Below are positions 8,302 to 19,789 of a stretch of DNA of 60,876 nucleotides, in pieces. Location: assembly GCA_017428035.1 (NCBI GenBank), contig JAFRRR010000119.1:1-60876 (forward strand), written 5' to 3'. Source of the stretch: Bacteroidales bacterium. GTDB taxonomy: Bacteria > Bacteroidota > Bacteroidia > Bacteroidales > UBA932. The position numbers were made by a program, and so were the translations under genes. The notes under the pieces were generated by a model. It searched no databases. It had not been told where the DNA came from and saw only the letters and a list, made by a program, of their open reading frames with translations. The first letter of the stretch is position 1, and the number at the start of each line of letters is the position of its first letter.

Positions 8302-9396
8302 ATGAGAAAAAGACAAGCAGCGAAGGGTTTTGCTATGGCCTTCGCAACAGTAATCACTTTTTTTGCAGCAGTTGGCTGCGGACTTGAAAGCAGAGGCGAC
8401 AAAAGCGCGGTGTTGCTTCTTAGTATCAGGCAAGAAAACACATTTGCCACAAAGGCCGGCGGGGCCCCGATGCCCGACACAAACCAGTTCATCCTGCAGA
8501 TTAAAAACTCGTCCGGAGAGTATGTATACAATGGTGCCTATGGCTCCCGGCCGGACGTAATTCAAGTGCCGGCAGGGAGCTACGACCTGAGTCTGGTGAG
8601 CCAGGTTCTGAACGGTCCGGCCTGGGAGAATCCGGTGTATGGAGATGCCGTCAGCATTGTGGCGGCAAGCGGAGAGACGGTGAGTGTAAACTTCCTCTGC
8701 AAGATGGTGAACAGCGGCCTGCGGGTCAAGATGACAGGCAGGTATATTGCCCGATATCCAGGCAATCTCACGGTTTCGCAAGACAACGGGTATCTGAACT
8801 ACACCTCTTCTGAACAGCGGTTCGGCTACTTCAGCGCCGGCAACGCCACCTTCAGCGCGGTGGCCTCGGACGGTTCGTCCCAGCAGCTATTCAGCAAGCA
8901 GCTCTTGCAGGGACAGATCCTTACCCTGACGCTGGACGCAGGGAGTATGGATTCCGGAAGCAAAATCACCGTGAAGTTGGACACCACCGCCACCTACCTG
9001 AGCCAGAGCATTATGGTGGACCAGTATCAGCAGTCGCTGGGTGACGGCCTGGAGTGGAACACTGCCTATAGTATTGTAGATGCCGCCCAACACCCCGAAG
9101 AGACGGTGTGGGTGTGGGGATATATAGTCGGCGGCGACCTTACCAGCAGCGGCATCAACTACGAGGCACCTTTCACAAAAAACAGCAACCTGGCCATCGC
9201 CGCATCGCCGTCGTGCCGCACCCGCAGCGAGTGTATGTCGGTGGAGCTGGCCAGCGGCAGCGACATCCGCGAGACCGTCAATCTGGTGGATCATCCTGAA
9301 AAACTTGGTTCAAAAGTCTACATACAGGGGATTGTCAAGGAGTCGTATTTCGGAATGGTGGGCATAAAAAGCATAAAGGCGTTCCGTCTGGAGTAA
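8302..9396 (+). CDS. DUF4493/DUF6359-like lipoprotein
   Basis: 364-residue predicted lipoprotein; the signal segment ends at lipobox AVGC. The first part (about residues 35-225), with ATKAGG and the PAGSYDLSLVS strand, resembles the DUF4493 beta-sandwich family found in Bacteroidetes surface lipoproteins. The C-terminal 110 residues, starting near VWVWGYIVGGD and ending VYIQGIVKESYFG, resemble an OB-fold domain (DUF6359 type). Such proteins are often near surface proteases or fimbrial-type proteins; here it is a single gene between the S9 peptidase and tRNA-Lys. It has an unusually good Shine-Dalgarno sequence. Function unknown. Confidence 0.7.
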   Translation: MRKRQAAKGFAMAFATVITFFAAVGCGLESRGDKSAVLLLSIRQENTFATKAGGAPMPDTNQFILQIKNSSGEYVYNGAYGSRPDVIQVPAGSYDLSLVSQVLNGPAWENPVYGDAVSIVAASGETVSVNFLCKMVNSGLRVKMTGRYIARYPGNLTVSQDNGYLNYTSSEQRFGYFSAGNATFSAVASDGSSQQLFSKQLLQGQILTLTLDAGSMDSGSKITVKLDTTATYLSQSIMVDQYQQSLGDGLEWNTAYSIVDAAQHPEETVWVWGYIVGGDLTSSGINYEAPFTKNSNLAIAASPSCRTRSECMSVELASGSDIRETVNLVDHPEKLGSKVYIQGIVKESYFGMVGIKSIKAFRLE

Positions 9397-9401
9397 AAAA
9401 T

Positions 9402-9432
9402 TTTGTTTATTATCAAGAAAACAATACCTTTG
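9402..9432 (+). promoter_or_regulatory. Bacteroidetes-type promoter of tRNA-Lys
   Basis: TTTG (9402-9405), 19-base spacer, TACCTTTG (9425-9432). The -7 box is identical to that of tRNA-Leu at 4421 and the spacing is the same. The transcript would carry about 35 bases before the tRNA. Confidence 0.85.
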
Positions 9433-9471
9433 CACTCCCCAAAAGCGACTGCACGGTCGTTTAGGGAGTGA

Positions 9472-9544
9472 GACTCGCTAGCTCAGTAGGTAGAGCACAA
9501 CACTTTTAATGTTGGGGTCTTGGGTTCGAGCCCCAAGCGGGTCA
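9472..9544 (+). tRNA. tRNA-Lys (anticodon UUU)
   Basis: 73 bases. Acceptor stem GACTCGC/GCGGGTC (one T-G wobble), D-arm GCTCAGTAGGTAGAGC, anticodon arm CAACA-CUUUUAA-UGUUG with anticodon UUU, T-arm with GGTTCGAGCCC and discriminator A. CCA not encoded. It stands just outside the compositionally distinct PUL 1. Confidence 0.96.
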
Positions 9545-9545
9545 C

Positions 9546-9574
9546 AAAAAAAGCGGCTGATGCCGCTTTTTTTT
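9546..9574 (+). terminator. Terminator of tRNA-Lys
   Basis: AAAGCGGC/GCCGCTTT hairpin with a 4-base loop directly after the tRNA, followed by a run of Ts. Confidence 0.85.
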
Positions 9575-9655
9575 GTACCCGCTTTGCGGGTCCCTATAAT
9601 TACCCAACCCCCAACCCCCTTCCCAGGAAGGGGGCTTGAAGTGTCGCCTGGTTTG
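9575..9655. repeat. GC-rich intergenic repeat, copy 1
   Basis: Unit of about 80-90 bases: a CCCGC...GCGGG hairpin followed by TCCCTAT, then a C-rich run (CCCAACCCCCAACCCCCTTC), its partial complement GGAAGGGGGC and GTGTCGCC..GGTTT. Copy 2 follows about 104 bases later. The C-rich palindromic core also occurs inverted at 60554-60591 beside the 5S rRNA terminator. Confidence 0.7.
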
Positions 9656-9678
9656 TCCCCTTACTGGGGCTACGCCCC

Positions 9679-9768
9679 TGACCCCGCTGAGCGGGTCCCT
9701 ATCTCTACCCTTCCCCCAACCCCCTTCCCGTAGGGACGGGGGCCGCCGTGTCGCAACCGGTTTTTTTT
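9679..9768. repeat. GC-rich intergenic repeat, copy 2
   Basis: Same order of blocks as copy 1: CCCCGC...GCGGG, TCCCTAT, CCCCCAACCCCCTTCCC, a GGGACGGGGGC partner, GTGTCGC, and a final GGTTTTTTTT. The T run could make the second copy work as a terminator on the + strand. Confidence 0.65.
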
Positions 9769-9812
9769 GTGTGAGCGAGGAGATACTATATTAAGTCCGC
9801 CAAAAACCCTAT

Positions 9813-12485
9813 CTATTTATAAATTCTAACATAGTCTACGTACATTTTGACAGTCTCCGGCAAGAAATGCTTGAATGCATCCAACTGAAGGCAGATATGA
9901 TGCGGCCATCTGGCTATAACATCCCTGTCTTTAACGGTATAGACCAGTTCCCCATTCAAGTAGATATAAATCACATCTTCAAACCATTCCAGTGCCATCT
10001 CCTGCCACCTGGTGCCATCTATATCATATTCCTGATGAACTTGGCTATTGTCGGACCCATAGTGCAAGAAAGTATGTATTGGCTGACGCGGATCCTGACA
10101 GAGGGTTTCAAAAATATCCATTTCGCCTTCGTCTGGCCAAATATCTGATTGCGGCCAGGTCAACACGACTCCGCTCATCGTGCAACTAGTGTCCCTCTCA
10201 CATCTAGCACGAAACTCGAATCGGGTCGCAGGCAGATAATTCTCACGGTGCGCCATACCTCCAGATACTATCTTTCCATCTTTCATCCTTGCGGTGATAA
10301 CAAGGTATCCGTCTTCGATGCTGAAAGCCTCAGCTTTCCTATATCCATGACGATTATGGCCGGGGCCTTCATATATGTTCCATACTGTACTGTCCACTTG
10401 AGGGCCATCGAAGTTTTCTTCAAAAACAAGTTCCCACTGTTTGTCAGAATGCCCAACCCTCTCAAGAGAAGAAGGCGTCCTCTCTTGTAGCTTTGCAACG
10501 GTAAATACTTCTGTACCGTTTGCCGGCACGATAACATGGCTGCCCTTCTTGCGTCCTTCGCCAAATATCGAAGTGTATGAACCACAATATGGTTTACCCA
10601 ACTTTAGTTTGGCAACATCTTGCGACGCATTTGTCACAACGCAAAGCAGTGAATCGCCACAATCCATCATATTAACTGTCAGAGCAGTATTGCTGTATGG
10701 TTCAATAACCGATGGATACGATTCCAGTTCTGTTCTTAAGATAGAACGGTATAATTCGCCAAGACTCTTCACATCGCCGCCAAGTTCCAGAGGAGTAGGT
10801 ATCCAAATAAAGCGTCCCTTTCCGAAACTATTCTCGCATGCCGTCACCACATCTGAATCAGAAGATAGCGGTTTGGCGGTTACTGGTTCCAGAGAGCCTC
10901 TCCACAAGTGAGACTTAACTGTTTTGTGCGCTGAATCAAGGCTATAGGGGAACAGATTGTCTATTACTTTAAACTCCAGCAGATTTGCGCCCATAACATC
11001 TGCTAACGGATGACCGCCAATAAATGAGCACTGCATCTTCTCGTTAAAATAGCCACTCAGACCCGTACATAACACAGTTCCTCCAGACTCCACATATCTT
11101 CTAATTTCATCATAGAATCTCTCTGGAATACACAGTGAATGAGGCAGAATCACAACCGAATGGCGAAGAATATCCCAGTCAAAGGAATCCATACATTTTA
11201 GTTCTGCCTTTATCCCTTGACTCTCAAGAGCCTCAAATGCTCCGATAGCGGCACGGATGACCGCACCTTTGGTCCTTCCGACATATTTGTCCGACTCAGC
11301 CGGGCTTGCGTTCGCCTGGATTAGGAATGATTCATTGTTATAGAGAATAGCAACTGGCGAGCGAAACGGCTTGGCGCGGGAGAGCAAAGACGCGTGCTCT
11401 CTGGCAGATGCCGCCACTTTGGAAGCTGCAACAAGGCGCTCGCTAGGATTTCCCAAATAATCTATCATCGCCCATTCTCCCGCTTCTTTCACACTCATCC
11501 TTGGATTAAGAGTCCAGAATATGATGCCCTCAGCCCCCGATGAAATGCTATTCCATAGCCACTGTGTCGTTTGATCTCCGGTTGGAGATATCGGTTCTTT
11601 GCCGCTTGCAGTAACTCCCCCGCCCTGCATCTCGGTTACCCAAAAAGGATTCTTTCCAGCTCCTTCTCTGATTAGGTCGCACATCATCAGGACTCCATCG
11701 GCATAGTCTTCCGGATCAAAAAAACTGAAATGCCAGCTGAAATGCATAGAGACGCCCAAAGAGGTAAGTATCTGCTCGAGCGCTTCAAAGTCATAATCTG
11801 CGAGAGTATCCATCAGTGCATGGGGATTGATGTGAGTATAGTGCCCCTGACTGTCATACTTCTTGACTTGATTGGCCAGATGCGTAAGATACCAGACCAT
11901 ATAATAGCGAGAGAAATAGGCTTCGTCAAAATTAGCTGCCAAAAAGCCACTGGGGCGTTCATAGCTTCCCGCGTTCTCTTCCCAATCCTTTCGAATCTTC
12001 ATTGAAAGCGGGGTTCTGGCTACCATCATCCGGCCTAGGCCAGGCTCATTCTGAAGCACCCAGGTGTACAGCGCAGGCTTGGTAGAGAAATGCTCGACTA
12101 CCACTTTGACATAGTTGTCTACTTGTGAAAGATGTTCCTCAGAAGATGGGAATTTGAATCCGCCTACATCATTCAACTCGTCAGTCACCGGGAATAAAGT
12201 CGCAAAAACCTTTATGCCATACCTCTCTGCAGCATCGAAAGCCATATCATAAAGTGTGAAGTCCGGTTTGGCCGGGTCCCTCATAATATGGCTTCCAAAC
12301 AGGCGGATCCGAGCCACTGTCATATTGTTCTCCTTAAGTGTACGGAACAGACCATCTATCTGTTCCTTGGTCTGGCCAGGTTCAATAAAGACCTGAGCTC
12401 CCAATTGAGGATAGTCGGTACGCTGAGCCGAGGCGCTCCAGGTCAGGAGTATCGCCAGGCAAAAAAGATACAATCGGTTACGCAT
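9813..12485 (-). CDS. Secreted GH42-like / GH16 two-domain glycoside hydrolase
   Basis: 890 residues with a Sec signal peptide (cleavage near WSASAQ). The N-terminal ~640 residues resemble a clan GH-A beta-galactosidase of GH42 type followed by a glutamine-amidotransferase-like and a beta domain: likely acid/base Glu147 in LQNEPG and nucleophile Glu285 in VTEMQGGG. From about residue 665 to the end is a GH16 beta-jelly-roll (strands beginning LVFEENFDG) with the catalytic signature E-x-D-x-x-E at Glu788, Asp790, Glu793 (EMDIFE). GH16 enzymes are endo-acting on beta-1,3/1,4-glucans or galactans, so the fusion would couple endo-cleavage with exo-removal of a terminal sugar. It is the last gene of the minus-strand operon, 5 bases after the GH2 gene. 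Family calls are firm for GH16, moderate for the GH42-like part; substrate unknown. Confidence 0.82.
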   Translation of the reverse strand: MRNRLYLFCLAILLTWSASAQRTDYPQLGAQVFIEPGQTKEQIDGLFRTLKENNMTVARIRLFGSHIMRDPAKPDFTLYDMAFDAAERYGIKVFATLFPVTDELNDVGGFKFPSSEEHLSQVDNYVKVVVEHFSTKPALYTWVLQNEPGLGRMMVARTPLSMKIRKDWEENAGSYERPSGFLAANFDEAYFSRYYMVWYLTHLANQVKKYDSQGHYTHINPHALMDTLADYDFEALEQILTSLGVSMHFSWHFSFFDPEDYADGVLMMCDLIREGAGKNPFWVTEMQGGGVTASGKEPISPTGDQTTQWLWNSISSGAEGIIFWTLNPRMSVKEAGEWAMIDYLGNPSERLVAASKVAASAREHASLLSRAKPFRSPVAILYNNESFLIQANASPAESDKYVGRTKGAVIRAAIGAFEALESQGIKAELKCMDSFDWDILRHSVVILPHSLCIPERFYDEIRRYVESGGTVLCTGLSGYFNEKMQCSFIGGHPLADVMGANLLEFKVIDNLFPYSLDSAHKTVKSHLWRGSLEPVTAKPLSSDSDVVTACENSFGKGRFIWIPTPLELGGDVKSLGELYRSILRTELESYPSVIEPYSNTALTVNMMDCGDSLLCVVTNASQDVAKLKLGKPYCGSYTSIFGEGRKKGSHVIVPANGTEVFTVAKLQERTPSSLERVGHSDKQWELVFEENFDGPQVDSTVWNIYEGPGHNRHGYRKAEAFSIEDGYLVITARMKDGKIVSGGMAHRENYLPATRFEFRARCERDTSCTMSGVVLTWPQSDIWPDEGEMDIFETLCQDPRQPIHTFLHYGSDNSQVHQEYDIDGTRWQEMALEWFEDVIYIYLNGELVYTVKDRDVIARWPHHICLQLDAFKHFLPETVKMYVDYVRIYK

Positions 12486-12490
12486 ATTAG

Positions 12491-15589
<3,099 letters not shown>

Positions 15590-18500
15590 TCAATGTTTTT
15601 TCTTTTGTTCTGCTATCTCCGTAGGAGAGACGCCAAAGTATTTTTTAAAACACTTTGCAAAATATGAAGGAGAATTAAACCCCACCATATACATTACTTC
15701 ATTAACCCTATTATCGCTGTCTTTAAGGAGTTGGGCTGCCTTCTGGAGGCGGATGTTCCTGATAAATCCATTGATACTCTCACCTGTAACAGATTTAACT
15801 TTCCTATAGATTTGTTGGTAGGGATACTTGCTGCCAGCACATATCTCACGCACACCGAAATCAGGATCAGATATGTTTTTCTCGACCAATTCCACCAGTT
15901 CTTTGATAAAGGTGTCGTTGTATGTGAGCATTTCCTCTGTCACTATCCCTTCAAGATTATGCTGACGGAAACTCTCCTGCAGTTTTTGTCTGGACACCAG
16001 AATAGCCTCGATACGAGTCAGCAGTGTCTTGACACTGAATGGCTTGGTGAGATACGAATCTGCCCCGAACTCATACCCTATCTGCTGTGTAACGTCGTCG
16101 TTTTTGGCGGTCAGAATGACTACGGGTATATGGCTGGTCATCGGGTCGTTCTTTATTCGTCGACAAACTTCAAGTCCATCTATTCCCTCCATCATCAGGT
16201 CAGTAAGAACCAGATCGGGAATAATATCGAGCACCATCTTCAGACCGATGTCCCCGCTCGCCGCAGTAAACACCTCATAGTGGGGGGTCATACACATAGC
16301 AAGGAAATTACGCATATCGGTGTCATCTTCAATAATGATGATTTTCTTGCCGGAACCGCCATTGGACCTTTCAGAGACATTCTGACCCATGGCGCCCGGC
16401 AAAGATGGAGACTCTTCCTCTTGGAGTGCCGTGGCCTGAACCAGGTTTGTCGGAAGTTTAACCACAAATGAAGAGCCTTCGCCCAAAACACTATGCGCCT
16501 CGATTGTGCCACCGTGCATCTCCACATAGTCCTTGGCTATCAGCAGACCAAGGCCGGAGCCTTTCATAGAACCACTCTGCTCCAAACCGCTTTGATCCTG
16601 ATAAAACAGATCGAATATATGAGACAATCCCTCGGGAGATATTCCACAGCCTGTGTCTGAGACTGTAATAACTACCTTATCTTTCTCAGGGACATCCAGA
16701 TTAACTGTTATTTTCCCCTTATCCGGCGTGAATTTTATCGCATTGCTCAGAAGATTAAAAATGACTTTTTCAATCTTCTGCGGGTCGAAATACATATTCA
16801 ATTCATCAACTGCCGAGACAAAGTTCAATGCGATATGGCGCCGTGCGCTTTTTGCACTGAAATTGGCAGTTAGTTCCTTAAGGAATGAGACTATATTGGC
16901 ATTAGTCAGTTTTGGCGTCATCTTCCCGGCATCAATCTTACGGATTTCCAGTATTTGATTAACCAAATCGAGCAATCTCTCGCTGTTCTGCCAAGATAGT
17001 TCGAGTTGTTTCCTCTCCTCTTCATCGGTAACTGAGCCCAGCAAATTCTCGGTTGTTCCCATTATGAGGGAAAGCGGTGTTTTGAATTCGTGAGAGATAT
17101 TCGTAAAAAACTGCATCTTTGCCTCGTTCAAGCGCTCAACACGGAGTCTTTCTTCTCGCTCTGCCCTGAGACGCTGGTGAATTCGATATCGGGCTCTAAG
17201 TAGATAATATAAACCCAATAAGGCCATGAACAGCAACCCCGCATAAATAAGATAAGCCCACTTCGAGTTCCAGAAAGGAGGATCTACTGTTACTTCCAAA
17301 ATAGACTCTTCACGGGTCGCAATACCATCACCATTGATTCCTTTGACACGGAACTTATAAGTTCCTGCCTTCAAATTGGCATACTTAGCATAGTTCTGAT
17401 CTCCAACAGTTACGAGCCAATCTTTATCGAATCCTTCTAACTTATAGCGATAGCTGTTACTGGACGATGACCCGTAAGACGGCATCGTGAACCAGATGCA
17501 AAAGGAATTCTGTTCAGGAGCAAGTTTCACTTTAGAGCGGGAAGTCACATAGATATCTTCACTGTCGTTGATTCTCATCGAGCTGAAGACAACTTGCGGG
17601 CACTGCCGGTTTGCGATAAATGTCTCCGGGCGACATCTTGCAAGGAAACCGTTTCCGCCTAAATAAAGATCACCATCTTTAAGACAAATGCTATTATGGA
17701 TAAATGAGCCACCGCCGGTTCTACTGCTCACGTCACAGGTGATAGTTTCTCCGCTTATACGATCGTATCTGACCAACTCCATAGCTGTGGCGACCCAAAG
17801 GTTTTCCCCATCAGGGAGAATAGACCTGATGGGTCTTGACAACTGGACGTCGTCCCTGAAGGAAAGGATCTCCCCGCTTGCAGGCGTCAAACGGCACAAA
17901 CCAAGGTCGGTACCTATCCATATATCTCCGCTATTATCAGACGATATTGAATAAATCAGATTGCTGACCAGACCATCGGATTCGTTATATACCCGGCAGT
18001 CGCCACTTTGAATATCGAAGCGAATGAGTCCGTCACACATCGTACCCAGCCATACAACATCATCTCTGTCAACCCAGCAATATGGGATTCCGGCATTTTC
18101 CTGGGTAAGGAATTGAGACATATCATACACGTCCTCTGATATAGCGCTTATCGTATTCCCTGAATATTCTGGCGTAAATACACACACACCGTTTGTGATA
18201 TTTGTCAATACTCTGCCGTCCTCCAGTAGTTTAATGTCAAATATGTATTTCAAGTTGGGGATGTCCGTGCCTACACTCACAAAGGAATCTGTCTTTTTGT
18301 TCAGATAGCATATTCCATCGTCGGTACCAACCCATATAATGCCTTGACGGTCTTGAACTATTCGCTTGACTATCATATGTGGGAGCTTGTCCTTCGTCGT
18401 ATAGTGGCGGATCTGCCGGCCTTTGTTGTCAAGGACAAGGATACCGTTGTTAGTAGCAATCCACAGATTACCCTCTCTTGATGCCATAACATCCTGAGCA

Positions 18501-19570
18501 GATTTGTCTACGCCAGCAAAACGGACAGGATAAATATCGATGGCTTTTCGATATGGGTTGAGTGTGAACAGCCCCTGATGGGTACCTATCCATACGAGTC
18601 CGTCGCGGTCCTTGAACAGGCGTCGAACATATCGGTTGCCTGTTTTCCCGAACAATGACTCTGATTCGTGGAGATCCATCACCTTGTTGTCTCGCATATT
18701 GTACAAAGAGAGACCAGAAGACGTTCCAAGAAGGAATTCATCGTCATTAAACGGAAGCAAACATACCACGTCGTCGTCTACGAGACCGCTGTTACGAGTA
18801 TTGTAATTCTGAATGATATTGCCGTCAGTATCTATAACGGTAAAACCGGTAGGTGTTCCCAGAAATAGCCGGTTAGGATAAGTTTCTGTATAACAGATAT
18901 CTTCTATATAGTTATTCCAGCGACCGTAGTCGCCCACCTTAGTATTGAACCATTTAAACGAATTGTTCTCTTTATCAAACTTATAGATACCGTGGAATGT
19001 ACCCAGCCAGAGGTAGTGATTGACATCCTCAACAATATCGATTACCTCATTCGCCATCGGTATTTCCTCGCCAAGAGGCATTTTAAAAAAAGTAACCGCT
19101 CCACTTTGATCATTGTATTTTATCAGACCGCTTGTCGTCCCTATCCACATTATCCCATCTTCATCTTCGTGGAGACATCGAATCCTCTGGGTGGAAAGTC
19201 TATCTTTTGCATCTTGTTCACTAAAGCAAGAAGCGAACCTCCCATCTTCCGGATTAAAAATAGTTACACCTTTCTCTGTTCCTATCCAAAGCCTGCCATC
19301 ATTCGCGGGGTATACGCAGTTAACCCACGACACATTCAACCCATTCGGCTTAGCCGAATCGTGGGTATAGACCTCATTTTTACTGCCGTCAAACCGGTCT
19401 AGTCCCTCATCCGTCCCAATCCAGATAATGCCGTACTTATCTTGGGCTATACTTGAAACAAGTTTACTGGAGAGATTGCCGCCCGTCGATATGGGTTCCA
19501 GCACGAATTGATCTTTATCCGCATTGACAAAAACGGAAACAGCAACTGATATAAGAAAGGATAGTAGCAT
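15590..19570 (-). CDS. Hybrid two-component system sensor/regulator (HTCS)
   Basis: About 1326 residues from the ATG at 19570 (the frame stays open to a TTG at 19591, which overlaps the -7 box and is rejected). Order: signal peptide, two seven-bladed Reg_prop beta-propellers with repeated WIGT..GL motifs (about 40-650), Y_Y_Y domain, one membrane segment about 760-785, histidine kinase with phospho-acceptor His827 in ISHEFKTP, HATPase with DTGCGIS and GSGLGL, receiver domain with phospho-acceptor Asp1124 in LTDLMMEG, and C-terminal AraC-type helix-turn-helix. The periplasmic propellers bind an oligosaccharide from the target glycan and the HTH then activates the PUL. It heads the minus-strand enzyme operon and is divergent from the SusCD operon, so it can control both promoters in the 220-base gap. 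Confidence 0.96.
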   Translation of the reverse strand: MLLSFLISVAVSVFVNADKDQFVLEPISTGGNLSSKLVSSIAQDKYGIIWIGTDEGLDRFDGSKNEVYTHDSAKPNGLNVSWVNCVYPANDGRLWIGTEKGVTIFNPEDGRFASCFSEQDAKDRLSTQRIRCLHEDEDGIMWIGTTSGLIKYNDQSGAVTFFKMPLGEEIPMANEVIDIVEDVNHYLWLGTFHGIYKFDKENNSFKWFNTKVGDYGRWNNYIEDICYTETYPNRLFLGTPTGFTVIDTDGNIIQNYNTRNSGLVDDDVVCLLPFNDDEFLLGTSSGLSLYNMRDNKVMDLHESESLFGKTGNRYVRRLFKDRDGLVWIGTHQGLFTLNPYRKAIDIYPVRFAGVDKSAQDVMASREGNLWIATNNGILVLDNKGRQIRHYTTKDKLPHMIVKRIVQDRQGIIWVGTDDGICYLNKKTDSFVSVGTDIPNLKYIFDIKLLEDGRVLTNITNGVCVFTPEYSGNTISAISEDVYDMSQFLTQENAGIPYCWVDRDDVVWLGTMCDGLIRFDIQSGDCRVYNESDGLVSNLIYSISSDNSGDIWIGTDLGLCRLTPASGEILSFRDDVQLSRPIRSILPDGENLWVATAMELVRYDRISGETITCDVSSRTGGGSFIHNSICLKDGDLYLGGNGFLARCRPETFIANRQCPQVVFSSMRINDSEDIYVTSRSKVKLAPEQNSFCIWFTMPSYGSSSSNSYRYKLEGFDKDWLVTVGDQNYAKYANLKAGTYKFRVKGINGDGIATREESILEVTVDPPFWNSKWAYLIYAGLLFMALLGLYYLLRARYRIHQRLRAEREERLRVERLNEAKMQFFTNISHEFKTPLSLIMGTTENLLGSVTDEEERKQLELSWQNSERLLDLVNQILEIRKIDAGKMTPKLTNANIVSFLKELTANFSAKSARRHIALNFVSAVDELNMYFDPQKIEKVIFNLLSNAIKFTPDKGKITVNLDVPEKDKVVITVSDTGCGISPEGLSHIFDLFYQDQSGLEQSGSMKGSGLGLLIAKDYVEMHGGTIEAHSVLGEGSSFVVKLPTNLVQATALQEEESPSLPGAMGQNVSERSNGGSGKKIIIIEDDTDMRNFLAMCMTPHYEVFTAASGDIGLKMVLDIIPDLVLTDLMMEGIDGLEVCRRIKNDPMTSHIPVVILTAKNDDVTQQIGYEFGADSYLTKPFSVKTLLTRIEAILVSRQKLQESFRQHNLEGIVTEEMLTYNDTFIKELVELVEKNISDPDFGVREICAGSKYPYQQIYRKVKSVTGESINGFIRNIRLQKAAQLLKDSDNRVNEVMYMVGFNSPSYFAKCFKKYFGVSPTEIAEQKKKH

Positions 19571-19588
19571 ATACAAACGCTTTATATA

Positions 19589-19596
19589 CAAATATA
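19589..19596 (-). promoter_or_regulatory. -7 promoter box of the regulator/GH2/GH42-16 operon
   Basis: TATATTTG on the minus strand, 18 bases before the ATG at 19570; a TTG-containing -33-like element lies about 20 bases upstream. Confidence 0.65.
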
Positions 19597-19761
19597 GTAT
19601 GATGGACTCGGCATTTCAAGAGGGCTAAGCCCCCAATTTATCAACTATTATATTATCAATCAATCATTTAAGCCTAAGGTATGAATAATTTGTTATATTA
19701 TTTAATAAATCTGTTATAGATATTAACTATTTCGTAGTAGTCCGATTAAAAAGTCATAATC

Positions 19762-19769
19762 TAAATTTG
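19762..19769 (+). promoter_or_regulatory. -7 promoter box of the plus-strand PUL 1 operon
   Basis: TAAATTTG, exact TAnnTTTG, 20 bases before the ATG at 19790. The AT-rich stretch 19625-19760 upstream has no clear -33 box, as expected for a promoter that needs the HTCS activator. Confidence 0.65.
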
Positions 19770-19789
19770 TGTAAAGACGTTTCATAATT

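Noticed and set aside
9509..9733. Open frame starting inside tRNA-Lys
   Set aside because: Runs through the tRNA, its terminator and low-complexity repeats; no protein character.
19571..19591. TTG start for the HTCS at 19591
   Set aside because: Overlaps the -7 box; the ATG at 19570 opens a good signal peptide.
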